64,000 nt of DNA, taken from contig JAJTBO010000001.1 of NCBI GenBank assembly GCA_021286855.1, forward strand, positions 1 through 64,000. Direction: 5' to 3'. The notes under the pieces are model-generated. The model had not been told where the DNA came from. It saw nothing but the letters and a program-made list of their open reading frames with translations, and did not search any database. Shown here piece after piece: positions 25,585 to 34,368 of this stretch; positions within the stretch are counted from its first letter, which is position 1, and each line of letters starts with the position of its first letter. The stretch comes from Hyphomicrobiales bacterium (GTDB taxonomy: Bacteria > Pseudomonadota > Alphaproteobacteria > Rhizobiales > Ancalomicrobiaceae). The position numbers and the translations under genes were made by a program.

Positions 25585-25640
25585 CCCTTTTAGCGACGTT
25601 GTTTAACGTGGCGGCAAGCCGGCCGGCTCAAATGACCACG
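25585..25640 (-). ncRNA. SAM-II riboswitch (metA/metZ leader)
   Basis: On the minus strand the leader reads CGTGG, a short loop with ATTTG, CCGGCTTGC, CCACG, then TTAAACAACGTCGCTAAAA-GGG. CGTGG/CCACG form stem P1; the 3' GCTAAAA segment can pair back to the loop ATTT to make the H-type pseudoknot that defines SAM-II. Order, spacing and the TTAAACAA..TCGCTAAAA core match the alphaproteobacterial class. One loop position is C where G is more usual. It starts about 8 bases after the predicted transcription start, so the whole leader is promoter-aptamer-terminator-metZ. SAM should lower metZ expression. Confidence 0.9.
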
Positions 25641-25654
25641 AAGTTCAGTTTCGA

Positions 25655-25683
25655 AATGTACCGACAAGCGTGAAGTCCGTCAA
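25655..25683 (-). promoter_or_regulatory. Predicted housekeeping promoter of metZ
   Basis: On the minus strand TTGACG (25683-25678), a 17-base spacer, and TACATT (25660-25655). This is a good sigma-70-like match for an alphaproteobacterium. The start of transcription would fall near 25648, just ahead of the SAM-II aptamer. There is no competing gene in this direction. Confidence 0.75.
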
Positions 25684-25738
25684 ATCAGCAAGTGCTGATG
25701 AAACCCCGCGCCGACGCGCCTCTATCGCTCGGAATGCC

Positions 25739-25866
25739 CCGCCCCGACCGTCCCCTCGGGGGAGGGTGGCCCGAAGGGCCGGGTGGGGTTCGGCGTCGTC
25801 ATGTCCGAAGACGCCGGAGGCGTGGTCGAATCCACCCCCGCCCCCTCCCCTCAGGGGAGGGGAAGT
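25739..25866. repeat. Composite GC-rich palindromic intergenic element
   Basis: Several nested hairpins sit between metZ and dcd. CCCCTCCCCT-C-AGGGGAGGGG (25842-25862) is a perfect 10-bp palindrome; a matching CCCCTCGGGGGAGGG block lies at 25752-25766, followed by GGCCCGAAGGGCC (25768-25780), and GGCGTC/GACGCC arms flank the centre. The outer halves are roughly inverted to each other. This 'CCCTCGGGGGAGGGTGGCCCGAAGGGCCGGGTGGGG' style is a known dispersed element type in Rhizobiales intergenic DNA. No coding function is seen. Confidence 0.7.
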
Positions 25867-25958
25867 AGCGAGGCCGAGCGCGGTTTCCAACCGTCGGCGG
25901 CGGTGGCGAAGTCGCGCACGATCGGCTAGGACACTCGGATGGGTCGCGCAGGACACGA

Positions 25959-27083
25959 ATGGGGTCGAACGAGATGACGGGGTCGGGAGCGGGCATTCTG
26001 GCGGCGCAGGACATTCGCGAACTGGCCGCGTCGGGCGCGATTTCGACCGCGCGTCCCTTCGACGCCGATCAGATCCAGCCCGCCTCGCTCGATCTCCGGT
26101 TGGGCGCCCGCGCCTACCGCGTCCGCGCCTCCTTCCTGCCCGGTCCCGACCTCTCGGTCGAGGCCAAGGTGCGCGCGCTGACCCTGCACGAGATCGACCT
26201 CACCGAAGGCTCGGTGCTGGAGACCGGCTGCGTCTACGTCGTGCCGTTGATGGAGATCCTGGCGCTGCCGACGGACGTCTCGGCTTCCGCCAATCCGAAG
26301 TCCTCGACCGGCCGGCTCGACGTCTTCACCCGCGTCATCTGCGATCAGGCCCGCGCCTTCGACACGATCGCGGCGGGGTATCGCGGACCGCTCTGGCTGG
26401 AGATCAGCCCGCGCACCTTCCCCGTGAAGGTCCGCGCCGGCTCGCGCCTTTCGCAGATCCGCTTCCGCCGCGGCGACGCCCGCCTCTCCGACGCCGAACT
26501 CGTCGAGGTCCATGCCCGTGAGACCATCGTCTCCGGCGGCGACGCGGTGATCCAGGGCGGTCTGGCGCTGTCGATCGACCTCGAGGGAACCGCGCCCTTC
26601 GCCGGCGGAACCGGCAATCTCGTCGGCTATCGGGCCAAGCGCCACACCGGCGTCGTCGACGTCGATCGGAAGGCCGCGCTCGATGTGCTCGACTTCTGGG
26701 AGCCGATCGTCCGCCGCGGCGAGCAGAAGGCGTTGATCCTCGATCCCGACGAATTCTACATCCTCGTGTCCCGCGAAGCCGTCCACGTGCCGCCCGACTA
26801 CGCCGCCGAGATGGTGCCCTTCGATCCGTTGGTCGGCGAATTCCGCGTCCACTACGCCGGCTTCTTCGATCCCGGCTTCGGTCATGCCGGCGTCGGCGGC
26901 GCCGGCGCGCGCGCCGTGCTCGAGGTGCGCTCGCACGAGGTCCCCTTCATCCTCGACCACGGCCAGACCATCGGCCGCCTCGTCTACGAGCGGATGCGGC
27001 GCCGTCCCGACTGCCTCTACGGCGAGACCGGCTCCAGCTATCAGGCGCAGGGCCTGAAGCTCTCCAAGCACTTCCGCGCCTGA
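25959..27083 (+). CDS. dcd: 2'-Deoxycytidine 5'-triphosphate deaminase (long, two-domain form)
   Basis: 374 residues, about twice the length of E. coli Dcd, consisting of two trimeric-dUTPase-like domains (about 15-185 and 200-370). The first has 'IQPASLDLRLG' and 'SASANPKSSTGRLDVFTRVI' (motif around the conserved S-x-x-G-R). The second has 'FDPGFGHAGVGGAGARAVLEVRSHEVPFILDHGQTIGRLVYERM', like the dUTPase C-terminal motifs. It makes dUTP from dCTP for thymidylate synthesis. The start could be ATG 25959 or 25974; the second has G-rich sequence before it. Divergent from metZ. Confidence 0.9.
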   Translation: MGSNEMTGSGAGILAAQDIRELAASGAISTARPFDADQIQPASLDLRLGARAYRVRASFLPGPDLSVEAKVRALTLHEIDLTEGSVLETGCVYVVPLMEILALPTDVSASANPKSSTGRLDVFTRVICDQARAFDTIAAGYRGPLWLEISPRTFPVKVRAGSRLSQIRFRRGDARLSDAELVEVHARETIVSGGDAVIQGGLALSIDLEGTAPFAGGTGNLVGYRAKRHTGVVDVDRKAALDVLDFWEPIVRRGEQKALILDPDEFYILVSREAVHVPPDYAAEMVPFDPLVGEFRVHYAGFFDPGFGHAGVGGAGARAVLEVRSHEVPFILDHGQTIGRLVYERMRRRPDCLYGETGSSYQAQGLKLSKHFRA

Positions 27084-27189
27084 TCGAGGTCACGATCGCG
27101 CCATCCTCGCGGGCGATCTTGCATCCGCCTCGCCGCCCCCCATCTCTTCTCGGGTCCCCGAGGAGGGGCGAGGCAGTCGAGGACGTGGC

Positions 27190-27867
27190 ATGACCCCGCA
27201 GGAAGCTCAGATCATCCGTTCGGTGTTCGATCGCCTGAAGGCGGCCGAGGCCGGTCCGCGCGATGCCGAGGCCGAAGCTCTCGTCGAAGCGCTCCTCAAG
27301 GCCGACCCACAGGCCGGGCTGGCGCTGGTGCGCGCCCTCGTCCTGACCGATCGCGCCCGCGAGGCGGCGACGTCGGACGTCGCGCGGCTGACCGAGGAGA
27401 TGCAGGCGCTGAAGACTTCTGTGCCGCAGCCCGCCGCGACCTCCGGCGGCCTCTTCGGCGGCCCCTGGGGCGGCCAGCCCGCGCCGCAGCCGCCGGCGCC
27501 CCCCGCCGGCCCCTGGGGCGGCCGCGCCCCGCAGGCCGGTCCCTGGGACGCCCAACCGCAGGCCCAATCCGGCGGCGGCTTCTGGTCGTCGGCGCTTCGC
27601 ACCGGCGCCGGCGTCGCCGGCGGCCTCTTCGCCTTCGAGGCGGTGAAGAGCCTGTTCGGCGGCGGTTCGCACGGCTACGGCCAGACCGCCGGCCTCTTCG
27701 ACCAGCCGACCACCATCGTCAACGAGACCGTCAACGTCTTCCAGAACGATCCGTCGAGCGCGGCGCCGAGCCTCTTCGACGGCGGCGATCCGCTGCAGAG
27801 CGCGAGCTGGGACGACGGCTCCTTCGACGCCGGCGGCTTCGGCGGCGACGACGACAACTGGGCCTGA
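27190..27867 (+). CDS. DUF2076 domain-containing protein
   Basis: 225 residues. The N-terminal 'MTPQEAQIIRSVFDRLKAAE' with a helical region to about residue 78 is the conserved core of DUF2076. A long Gly/Pro/Trp-rich linker ('GGPWGG' repeats, about 85-135) follows, then 'GFWSSALRTGAGVAGGLFAFEAVKSLFGG', which is hydrophobic and glycine-rich, and a very acidic Asp-rich tail. This layout is common in alpha- and gammaproteobacteria; the function is not known to me. It is followed by a strong terminator. Confidence 0.88.
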   Translation: MTPQEAQIIRSVFDRLKAAEAGPRDAEAEALVEALLKADPQAGLALVRALVLTDRAREAATSDVARLTEEMQALKTSVPQPAATSGGLFGGPWGGQPAPQPPAPPAGPWGGRAPQAGPWDAQPQAQSGGGFWSSALRTGAGVAGGLFAFEAVKSLFGGGSHGYGQTAGLFDQPTTIVNETVNVFQNDPSSAAPSLFDGGDPLQSASWDDGSFDAGGFGGDDDNWA

Positions 27868-27888
27868 GCCCGCGCGTCGCGAGATCCG

Positions 27889-27915
27889 AAGGGCGGCGGC
27901 GACGCCGCCCTTTTT
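27889..27915 (+). terminator. Rho-independent terminator after the DUF2076 gene
   Basis: AAGGGCGGCG, loop GCGA, CGCCGCCC, then TTTTT. A perfect 8-bp GC stem followed by five T, 22 bases after the stop codon. It ends just before the converging GNAT gene. Confidence 0.9.
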
Positions 27916-27928
27916 CATGTCGGCGTCG

Positions 27929-28417
27929 TCAGGCCTTCGTCGCGATCTTCGCCGCCCAGTCCGCCTTCTGCGCCGCCTCGCGCTCGGCGACGTCTGCGTC
28001 GAGCGTCTTGTAGAGGCTGACCGACCGGGTGTCGGCGAAGCCGAGCGCCGCGTAGAAGGCCATCACGCCGGCGTTCTCCTTGCGCACAAGGAGATTGATC
28101 TTCGGCACGCCGCGCGCCCGGCACCAATCCTCGGCCGCCGCGACCAGCCGCCGCCCCAGTCCGCCGAGCCGGCGCTCCGCGTCGACCGCGAGATAGTAGA
28201 CCGCGCCGCGATGTCCGTCGTGGCCGATCATCGTCGCCCCGACGATCGCTCCCCCGACGCGCGCCGCCAGCACCTCCGCGTCGCCGCTGGCGCGCGCCAG
28301 CGCGATGTCGGCGATCGGATCGTTCCACGGCCGGATCAGGCCGCAACGGCTCCACAGGTCGACGACCGCCGCGACGTCGGCGTCGGTGATCGGTGCGATG
28401 ACGATGTCGGTGGGCAT
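27929..28417 (-). CDS. GNAT family N-acetyltransferase
   Basis: 162 residues. 'IADIALARASGD' and 'GAVYYLAVDAERRLGGLGRRLVAAAEDWCRARGVPKINLLVRKENAGVMAFYAALGFA' give the acetyl-CoA-binding motif A (R-x-x-G-x-G/R-L) and motif B of the GNAT fold. Overall it resembles YpeA-type acetyltransferases. The substrate is unknown. The start MPTDIV follows a GGAGAG site; 11 more codons are open upstream. It is a single gene on the minus strand. Confidence 0.87.
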   Translation of the reverse strand: MPTDIVIAPITDADVAAVVDLWSRCGLIRPWNDPIADIALARASGDAEVLAARVGGAIVGATMIGHDGHRGAVYYLAVDAERRLGGLGRRLVAAAEDWCRARGVPKINLLVRKENAGVMAFYAALGFADTRSVSLYKTLDADVAEREAAQKADWAAKIATKA

Positions 28418-28526
28418 GAGATGGCTCTCCGGGTTCGGAAAGCGCGGCATCTAGAGCCGATCCGATGACGGTTTCAAGACGGGAGGAGACCGGAGGCGAG
28501 ATCGTCCCGCCTCCGTTCGTCGTCCC

Positions 28527-29852
28527 TCAGAGCATGCCGAGCATCCGCGGCAGGAACAGCGACATCTCCGGCCAGTAGGTCACCGCGATCAGGAAGCCGA
28601 GCATGGTGAGGAGCCACGGCCACACCGCGACCGTCAGCTCGGTGATGCCCATCTTGGTGATGCCGCTCGCCACATAGAGATTGAGGCCGACCGGGGGATG
28701 GCACATGCCGACCTCCATGTTGACCACGATCAGAATGCCGAAATGCACCGGATCGATGCCGAGCTTGATCGCCACCGGGAACAGGATCGGCGCCATGATC
28801 AGCACGATCGAGGACGGCTCCATCACGTTGCCGGCCATCAGCAGGAGCACGTTGACGAGCAGCAGGAAACCGATCTTGCCGAGCCCCTGGTCGACCATCC
28901 ACCCGGCCATCGCCTGCGGAATGTTCTCGCTCGTCATCAGGAAGGAGAACAGCACCGCGTTGGTGATGATGTAGAGCAGCATCGCCGACATCGAGGCCGA
29001 GTCGAGCAGCACCTTGCCGACGTCCCTGAGCCGCATGTCCTTGTAGACGAAGACGGCGATCAGGAAGGCGTAGACCGCGCTCATCGCGGCGGCTTCGGTC
29101 GGCGTGAAGGCGCCGGTGTAGATGCCGCCGATCACGATGACGATCAGGAACAGGCCCCAGAAGCTCTCCGAGAGCGCCTTCAACCGTTCCCGCCCCGACG
29201 CCTTCGGCAGCCGCGGATAGTCGTTCTTCCAGGCCCGATACCAGGTGGTGAAGCCGAGCAGGCTCGCCAGGATCAGGCCGGGGATGACGCCGGCGATGAA
29301 CAGCTGCCCGACCGACGCGGCGGTGACCACTTCGCCGTTCGGGCCGGTGGCGAGCTGTCCGGAGGTCGCCACCGCATACATCACCATGACGATCGACGGC
29401 GGGATCAGGATGCCGAGCGCGCCGGACGTCGTGATCACGCCCGCGCCGAAGCGCTTGGGGAAGCCCTGCTTGACCATCGCCGGCAGGATGATCGAGCCGA
29501 TCGCCACGACGGTGGCCGGCGACGAGCCGGAGACCGCGGCGAAGAGCGCGCAGGCGAGCACGCCGGCGAGGCCGAGGCCGCCGTGCCAATGGCCGACCAT
29601 CGACGAGGCGAAGCGGATCATTCGCCGCGCCACGCCGCCGTGGGTCAGGAAGTTGCCGGCCAGGATGAAGAACGGGATCGCCATGATCTCGAACTTCTCG
29701 ATGCCGGTGAAGAGCTTCAACGCGACGCTCTCGATCGGCACCGTGGTCATCGTGAAGAGGAAGCTGAGCACCGAGAGGCCGAGCGCGATCGAGATCGGCA
29801 TGCCGGTGAGGAAGAGCCCGATCAGAAGCGCGAAGATGATCGCCGCATTCAT
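28527..29852 (-). CDS. dctM: TRAP transporter large membrane subunit DctM
   Basis: 441 residues, 12-13 hydrophobic segments, DctM family. 'MAIPFFILAGNFLTHGGVARRMIRFA', 'GSSPATVVAIGSIILPAMVKQGFPKRFGAGVITTSGALGILIPPSIVMV' and 'NMEVGMCHPPVGLNLYVASGI' are diagnostic. It is the transporting subunit that couples C4-dicarboxylate uptake to the sodium or proton gradient. The start overlaps the dctQ stop by 4 bases (ATGA). It is the last gene of dctPQM. Confidence 0.95.
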   Translation of the reverse strand: MNAAIIFALLIGLFLTGMPISIALGLSVLSFLFTMTTVPIESVALKLFTGIEKFEIMAIPFFILAGNFLTHGGVARRMIRFASSMVGHWHGGLGLAGVLACALFAAVSGSSPATVVAIGSIILPAMVKQGFPKRFGAGVITTSGALGILIPPSIVMVMYAVATSGQLATGPNGEVVTAASVGQLFIAGVIPGLILASLLGFTTWYRAWKNDYPRLPKASGRERLKALSESFWGLFLIVIVIGGIYTGAFTPTEAAAMSAVYAFLIAVFVYKDMRLRDVGKVLLDSASMSAMLLYIITNAVLFSFLMTSENIPQAMAGWMVDQGLGKIGFLLLVNVLLLMAGNVMEPSSIVLIMAPILFPVAIKLGIDPVHFGILIVVNMEVGMCHPPVGLNLYVASGITKMGITELTVAVWPWLLTMLGFLIAVTYWPEMSLFLPRMLGML

Positions 29853-30457
29853 GACGCCGCCTCCTCTTCGAGGCCGGCGACATGGCCGTGGTCGTGCTTC
29901 GGCAGATGCCCGGTGCGCACGAACGACACCGCCACCTGCAGGAAGCGGAAGCTCATCAACCACGAGCCGAGCGGCACGCAGAGATAGACGATCCACATCG
30001 GCACTTCGAGGTCCGCCGAGGTCTGGCCGGTCGCCGCCATCTTCCAAACGAAGTTGGCGCCGAGCGCCCCGACGATGCCGGTGAAGAGCGCGCCGGCGCC
30101 GAGCCCGAACAGGATGAAGCCGACCCGGGTGCGGGCGTCGAGGGCGTTGATCAGCACGTCGACGCCGACGTGGATGCCGGTCCTGACGCCATAGGCCGCG
30201 CCGAACTTCGCCATCCACACGAACATGTAGATGGTCAGCTCCTGCGCCCAGGTCAGATTGAAGCCGGCCAGCCATTTGTAGGTCGACCGCGCCAGCCCGG
30301 CGAGGGTCGTCCATTCCATCGAATTGGCGAAGCCGATCAGCTTGGCGGCCGAAGAGAGGCCGTAGCGATGCACGACGGCGACGAAGATGGTCGTCGTGGC
30401 GGCGGCGATGAGGAAGGCGATGATCGCCTCCTCCAGTCGATCGAGAAGTCGCATCAT
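29849..30457 (-). CDS. dctQ: TRAP transporter small membrane subunit DctQ
   Basis: 202 residues with four predicted helices. 'FANSMEWTTLAGLARSTYKW' and 'NLTWAQELTIYMFVWMAKFGAAYGVRTGIHVGVDVLI' match the DctQ motif region. It joins DctM in the membrane and is needed for binding-protein-dependent uptake. MM at the start offers two codons (30457 or 30454), after GAGGTGG. There is a 124-base gap from dctP, longer than needed for coupling, with no clear hairpin. Confidence 0.93.
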   Translation of the reverse strand: MMRLLDRLEEAIIAFLIAAATTTIFVAVVHRYGLSSAAKLIGFANSMEWTTLAGLARSTYKWLAGFNLTWAQELTIYMFVWMAKFGAAYGVRTGIHVGVDVLINALDARTRVGFILFGLGAGALFTGIVGALGANFVWKMAATGQTSADLEVPMWIVYLCVPLGSWLMSFRFLQVAVSFVRTGHLPKHDHGHVAGLEEEAAS

Positions 30458-30581
30458 GGGACCACCTCGAACGGCCGCGCCGACGAACCCGCCGGTTCGT
30501 GGACACGCGAGATCGACGCGCGACCGTGACGAGAGAGGAAGAGGAACGAACGGCCGCCCGACGCGACCGTTCGCCGTCGGA

Positions 30582-31571
30582 TCACTCGGCGCCGGTCGTC
30601 TTGGCGACTTCGGCGATGAGGTCCTTGCCGATGCGCGAGGCCATTTCGCTCCACACCGGCTTCAACGCGGTCTTCCAGGCCTTGGCCTGATCGGCGGAGA
30701 GCGTGATGAACTCGGTCTTGCCCGACGCCTTCATCGCCGCGATCGCGTCGTCGTTCTCCTTCTCGGCGATGTCGTTGGCGTAGGTCGTCGCCTCGGCGAG
30801 CGCCTTCTCCAACTGCGGCTTCACCTCGCCGGGCAGGCCGTCCCAGAACTTCTTGTTCACGATCACCGCGTAGCCGAGGTAGCCGTGCCGCGACATGGTC
30901 GCGTATTTCTGCACCTCGTACATCTTCTGGGTGTACATGTTCGACGGCGGGTTCTCGGTGCCGTCGACGACGCCGGTCTGCAGCGCCTGATAGACCTCGG
31001 AGAAGGCCATCACCTGCGGCAGCGCGCCGAGCGCCTTCATCTGCGCCTCCAGCACCTTCGAGGACTGGATCCGCATCTTCAGGCCGAGGAAGTCGTCGGG
31101 CGACTTCAGCGCCTTGTTGGCGCTCATGATCTTGAAGCCGTTGTCCCAATAGGCGAGGCCGGTGATGCCCTTCGGCTCCAGGAGCGACAGGAGCTTCTTG
31201 CCGACCGGGCCTTCCGTCACCTTCCTGAGCGCCACGCGATCGGCGAAGATGTAGGGCAGGTCGAAGACCTCGAACTCCTTGACGCCGAGCGGGCCGAACT
31301 TGGCCAGCGACGGGGCGAGCATCTGCACCGCGCCGAGCTGCAGCGCCTCGAGCTCTTCCTTGTCCTTGTAGAGCTGCGAGTTCGGGTAGACTTCGACCTT
31401 GACCTTGCCGTTCGTGTACTTCTCGGCGAGTTCCTTGAAGCGATCGGCGCCCTTGCCCTTCGGCGTGTTCGGGGCCACGACGTGGCTGAACTTGATGACG
31501 ATCTCCTCGGCGCGGGCCGGGCCGATCATCAGCGCGCCGATGGCGAGCGCGGCGACGACGAACTTGTTCAT
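30582..31571 (-). CDS. dctP: TRAP transporter substrate-binding protein DctP (C4-dicarboxylate)
   Basis: 329 residues with a signal peptide (MNKFVVAALAIGALMIGPARA). 'IKFSHVVAPNTPKGKGADRFKELAEKYTNGKVKVEVYPNSQLY', 'LKMRIQSSKVLEAQMKALGALPQVMAFSEVYQALQTGVVDGTENPPSNMYTQKMYEVQKY' are close to DctP of Rhodobacter and Bradyrhizobium. The 'MRIQ-S' Arg binds the ligand carboxylate in this family. Likely ligands are malate, succinate and fumarate. A GGGAGGA ribosome-binding site precedes the ATG. Divergent from dctS; this supports regulation by DctSR. Confidence 0.95.
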   Translation of the reverse strand: MNKFVVAALAIGALMIGPARAEEIVIKFSHVVAPNTPKGKGADRFKELAEKYTNGKVKVEVYPNSQLYKDKEELEALQLGAVQMLAPSLAKFGPLGVKEFEVFDLPYIFADRVALRKVTEGPVGKKLLSLLEPKGITGLAYWDNGFKIMSANKALKSPDDFLGLKMRIQSSKVLEAQMKALGALPQVMAFSEVYQALQTGVVDGTENPPSNMYTQKMYEVQKYATMSRHGYLGYAVIVNKKFWDGLPGEVKPQLEKALAEATTYANDIAEKENDDAIAAMKASGKTEFITLSADQAKAWKTALKPVWSEMASRIGKDLIAEVAKTTGAE

Positions 31572-31720
31572 TTGTCGAGTCCTCCCTTCGAACCTCGTGC
31601 CGCTCCGACGAGACGCGGAGCTTGTCTCCACGGTAACGCCGCACGACGGTTTCAGGCTATCGTGGATATCCGAAGTCCGCGCGCCGACCCGACGCCGCAC
31701 GACTTTCGTTCGAGGCCCGC

Positions 31721-33736
31721 TTGACCGACGCATCCGATCCCGCGCCCGCCCGCGACGCCGACGACCGCCCGCAGAGCATTCCGCTCGTCGGCGATCCGGC
31801 CCCGCGCGGTCGCGCCGCCTTCGTCATCGAAATCGCGCCGCTGGTCGTCGCCGGACTGATCGTCGCCCTGCTAGCCGCGCTGGTCTGGCTCGCCGATCGG
31901 CGCGAACGCGAGGAGGCCGGCGAGGCGCTGATCCGCGACACGCTGTGGGTCGAGCAGGCCCTGCGCTTCCAGGTCGAGGCGGGCCAGGAGGCGCTCGATC
32001 GCCTCGCCCTCGACATGACCTCGGCGCGGCTGTCGGAGGAGATCGTCGCGGCGCGCCTGCGCACCATCGTCGGCTCCCATCCGGAGGTCGGCGCGGTCGA
32101 ATGGCGCGACGATCTCGGCGTCATCCGGGTCGCCGTGCCGCCCGACGTCGACGTCGAGAGGAGCGGCGACGGCCCCCCGCGCCCGCTCGCCCGCGGCTTT
32201 TCCGAACCGCGCCGGATCGGCGCGGCCGCCGTCGCCGATCTGACCGTGCCGATCTTCGATCACGACGTCCGGGTCGGCCGGCTCACCGCCCACGTCCATC
32301 TCGACCGCCTGTTGGCGCTCTACGTGCCCTGGTGGATCTCGCAGAACAACCACGTCACCCTGGTCGACAAGGACGGCGTGGAGCTCGCCCACAAGTCGGC
32401 GCTCGCCCCGCTCGGCGGCACGGCGCGCCATACGCTGAGTTTCGATCCGCCGCTGCCCGGCGTCGATTTGGTGCTGACCGCCCATTCCGGCGGATCGACC
32501 TTCCTGCGCAACCTGCTCGGAGCTGGCGTCCTGGTGCTCGGCGTCGTCGCCGTCTTCGCCCTCTTCGGTCTGACGCTGCACTGGCGTCGCCGTCTCGCCG
32601 CCGAACGCGATCTCGGCGAGGCGCGCGCGCTGCGCCGCGCCATGGAGGAGAGCCTGACCGTCGGCATGCGCGCCCGCGATCTCGAGGAGCGCATCATCTA
32701 CGTCAATCCGGCCTTCTGCCGGATGGTCGGCTGGGAGGCGGACGAGCTCGTCGGCCACCTGCCGCCGCAGCCCTATTGGTTGCCCGAACTGGTCGAGGAG
32801 ACGCTCGCCCGCCATCAGGCGCTGGGCGAACGCCGACTGGAGCCGCTCTCCTTCGAGACCCGTTTTCGCCGGCGCGACGGCGAGATCTTCGACGTCCGCG
32901 TCTACGAGGCTCCGCTCGTCGACGCCACCGGCCGTCATCGCGGCTGGATGGGCAGCCTCGTCGACGTCACGGAAGTGAAACGTGCCGAAGAGCGCGAGCG
33001 CCTCCACGCCGAAACCCTGACCCGCACCGGCCGCCTGATCTCGCTCGGCGAAATGGCCTCGACCATCAGCCACGAGCTCAACCAGCCGCTCGCCGCCATC
33101 GCCTCCTATGCGTCGGGCTGCCTGCATCTCCTGAAGTCCGGCCGGCCGAACGCCGATCTCGTCGGCGCGCTGGAGAAGCTCGAGGCGCAGGCCCGCCGCG
33201 CCGGCCGCGTCATCCGCCGCGTCCACGACTTCGTCCGCAAGCGCGAACCGGAGTTCGCCCGCCTCGACCTCGCCGAACTGGTCGGCGCGATCGCCGCCTT
33301 CGTCGCCCTCGACGCCCGCAAGGCCAAGGTCGAGCTGGCGACCGACCTTCCCGTCGCGCCGTTGCCGGTCCTCGCCGACCGCACGCTGATCGAACAGGTC
33401 CTGGTCAACCTGACCCGCAACGGCATGGAGGCGATGGCTGCGACCGCGCCGTCGGCCCGCCGTCTCGACGTCGCGGTGGCCCGGCGCGCCGGAGTCGACG
33501 GCGATCTCGCCGTCATCACCGTCGCCGATCACGGCCCGGGGATCGCGCCGGACGTGGCGGAGAAGCTCTTCACGCCGTTCTTCTCGACCAAGCCGGAAGG
33601 CATGGGCATGGGGCTCGCCATCTGCCGATCGATCGTCGAGTTGCACCGCGGCCGTCTCGAGTTTGCAGCCCGCGAGGGAGGCGGTACGGTGTTTTCGGTG
33701 ATCCTGCCCATCGATCCGGAAGCCGCGCCGTCATGA
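31721..33736 (+). CDS. dctS: Sensor histidine kinase DctS (C4-dicarboxylate sensing)
   Basis: 671 residues. Two membrane helices (about 33-57 and 262-290) flank a periplasmic sensor domain of the DctB/DctS type; a PAS domain follows (about 305-430, 'RIIYVNPAFCRMVGWEADELVGHLPPQPYW'), then the HisKA domain with His451 in 'SHELNQPLAAI' and an HATPase with 'NLTRNGMEAM' and 'GMGMGLAICRSIV'. It starts with TTG; no better start is near. It overlaps dctR by 4 bases (ATGA). With divergent dctPQM it resembles the Rhodobacter capsulatus dctPQM/dctSR arrangement. Confidence 0.92.
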   Translation: MTDASDPAPARDADDRPQSIPLVGDPAPRGRAAFVIEIAPLVVAGLIVALLAALVWLADRREREEAGEALIRDTLWVEQALRFQVEAGQEALDRLALDMTSARLSEEIVAARLRTIVGSHPEVGAVEWRDDLGVIRVAVPPDVDVERSGDGPPRPLARGFSEPRRIGAAAVADLTVPIFDHDVRVGRLTAHVHLDRLLALYVPWWISQNNHVTLVDKDGVELAHKSALAPLGGTARHTLSFDPPLPGVDLVLTAHSGGSTFLRNLLGAGVLVLGVVAVFALFGLTLHWRRRLAAERDLGEARALRRAMEESLTVGMRARDLEERIIYVNPAFCRMVGWEADELVGHLPPQPYWLPELVEETLARHQALGERRLEPLSFETRFRRRDGEIFDVRVYEAPLVDATGRHRGWMGSLVDVTEVKRAEERERLHAETLTRTGRLISLGEMASTISHELNQPLAAIASYASGCLHLLKSGRPNADLVGALEKLEAQARRAGRVIRRVHDFVRKREPEFARLDLAELVGAIAAFVALDARKAKVELATDLPVAPLPVLADRTLIEQVLVNLTRNGMEAMAATAPSARRLDVAVARRAGVDGDLAVITVADHGPGIAPDVAEKLFTPFFSTKPEGMGMGLAICRSIVELHRGRLEFAAREGGGTVFSVILPIDPEAAPS

Positions 33737-34365
33737 CCTCGACCGAGACCCCTCTCGAACCGCGCGTCCACGTCGTCGACGACGATCCGGCGGTGCGCGA
33801 CAGTCTCTCCTGGCTGTTCGAGGCGCGCGGCCTGCCGGTCACCTGTTGGGAGAGCGGCGAAAGCTTCCTCGAAGCCGGCGGCGCGACGGCGCGCGGCTGC
33901 GTCCTGCTCGACGTGCGCATGGTCGGCATGTCCGGGCTCGAGGTTCTGGACCGGCTGGAGGAGGCCGGCTCGCACGTTCCGGTGATCGTCCTGACCGGCC
34001 ACGGCGACGTGCCGGTCGCCGTCCAGTCGCTGAAGAAGGGGGCGATCGACTTCGTCGAGAAGCCCTTCGAGGCCGAGGATCTGGTCGAGCGCGTCCAAGG
34101 CGCGCTGGCGCTCGAGCTGCGCCGGCACGAGACCGCTTCGACCACCCGGACGCTCGAGCGGCAACTGGCGACGCTCTCGCCGCGCGAGCGCGAGGTGATG
34201 GAGCTGATGCTGAAGGGTCTGCTCAACAAGCAGATCGCCGACGACCTCTCGATCGCCATGCGCACGGTCGAGGTCCACCGCGCCCGCATCCTGGAGAAGT
34301 TCGCGGTGCGCTCCGCCGTCGAACTCGCCGGACGGCTCGCGGGTCTCAGGCGCGACGGGGCGTGA
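33733..34365 (+). CDS. dctR: Response regulator DctR (FixJ/LuxR family)
   Basis: 210 residues. Receiver domain (about 11-125): 'VHVVDDDPAVRDSLSWLFEARG', phosphorylated Asp in 'CVLLDVRMVGMSGLEVL', and 'DFVEKPFEAEDLV'. The C-terminal LuxR-type HTH (about 145-205) has 'LSPREREVMELMLKGLLNKQIADDLSIAMRTVEVHR'. It should activate dctPQM in response to external C4-dicarboxylates sensed by DctS, as known in R. capsulatus. Translationally coupled to dctS. Confidence 0.93.
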   Translation: MTSTETPLEPRVHVVDDDPAVRDSLSWLFEARGLPVTCWESGESFLEAGGATARGCVLLDVRMVGMSGLEVLDRLEEAGSHVPVIVLTGHGDVPVAVQSLKKGAIDFVEKPFEAEDLVERVQGALALELRRHETASTTRTLERQLATLSPREREVMELMLKGLLNKQIADDLSIAMRTVEVHRARILEKFAVRSAVELAGRLAGLRRDGA

Positions 34366-34368
34366 GCC

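Noticed and set aside
25680-25958. Possible CRISPR or transposon remnant in the palindromic gap before dcd
   Set aside because: There are nested palindromes but no regularly spaced direct repeats, no transposase frame and no target-site duplication.
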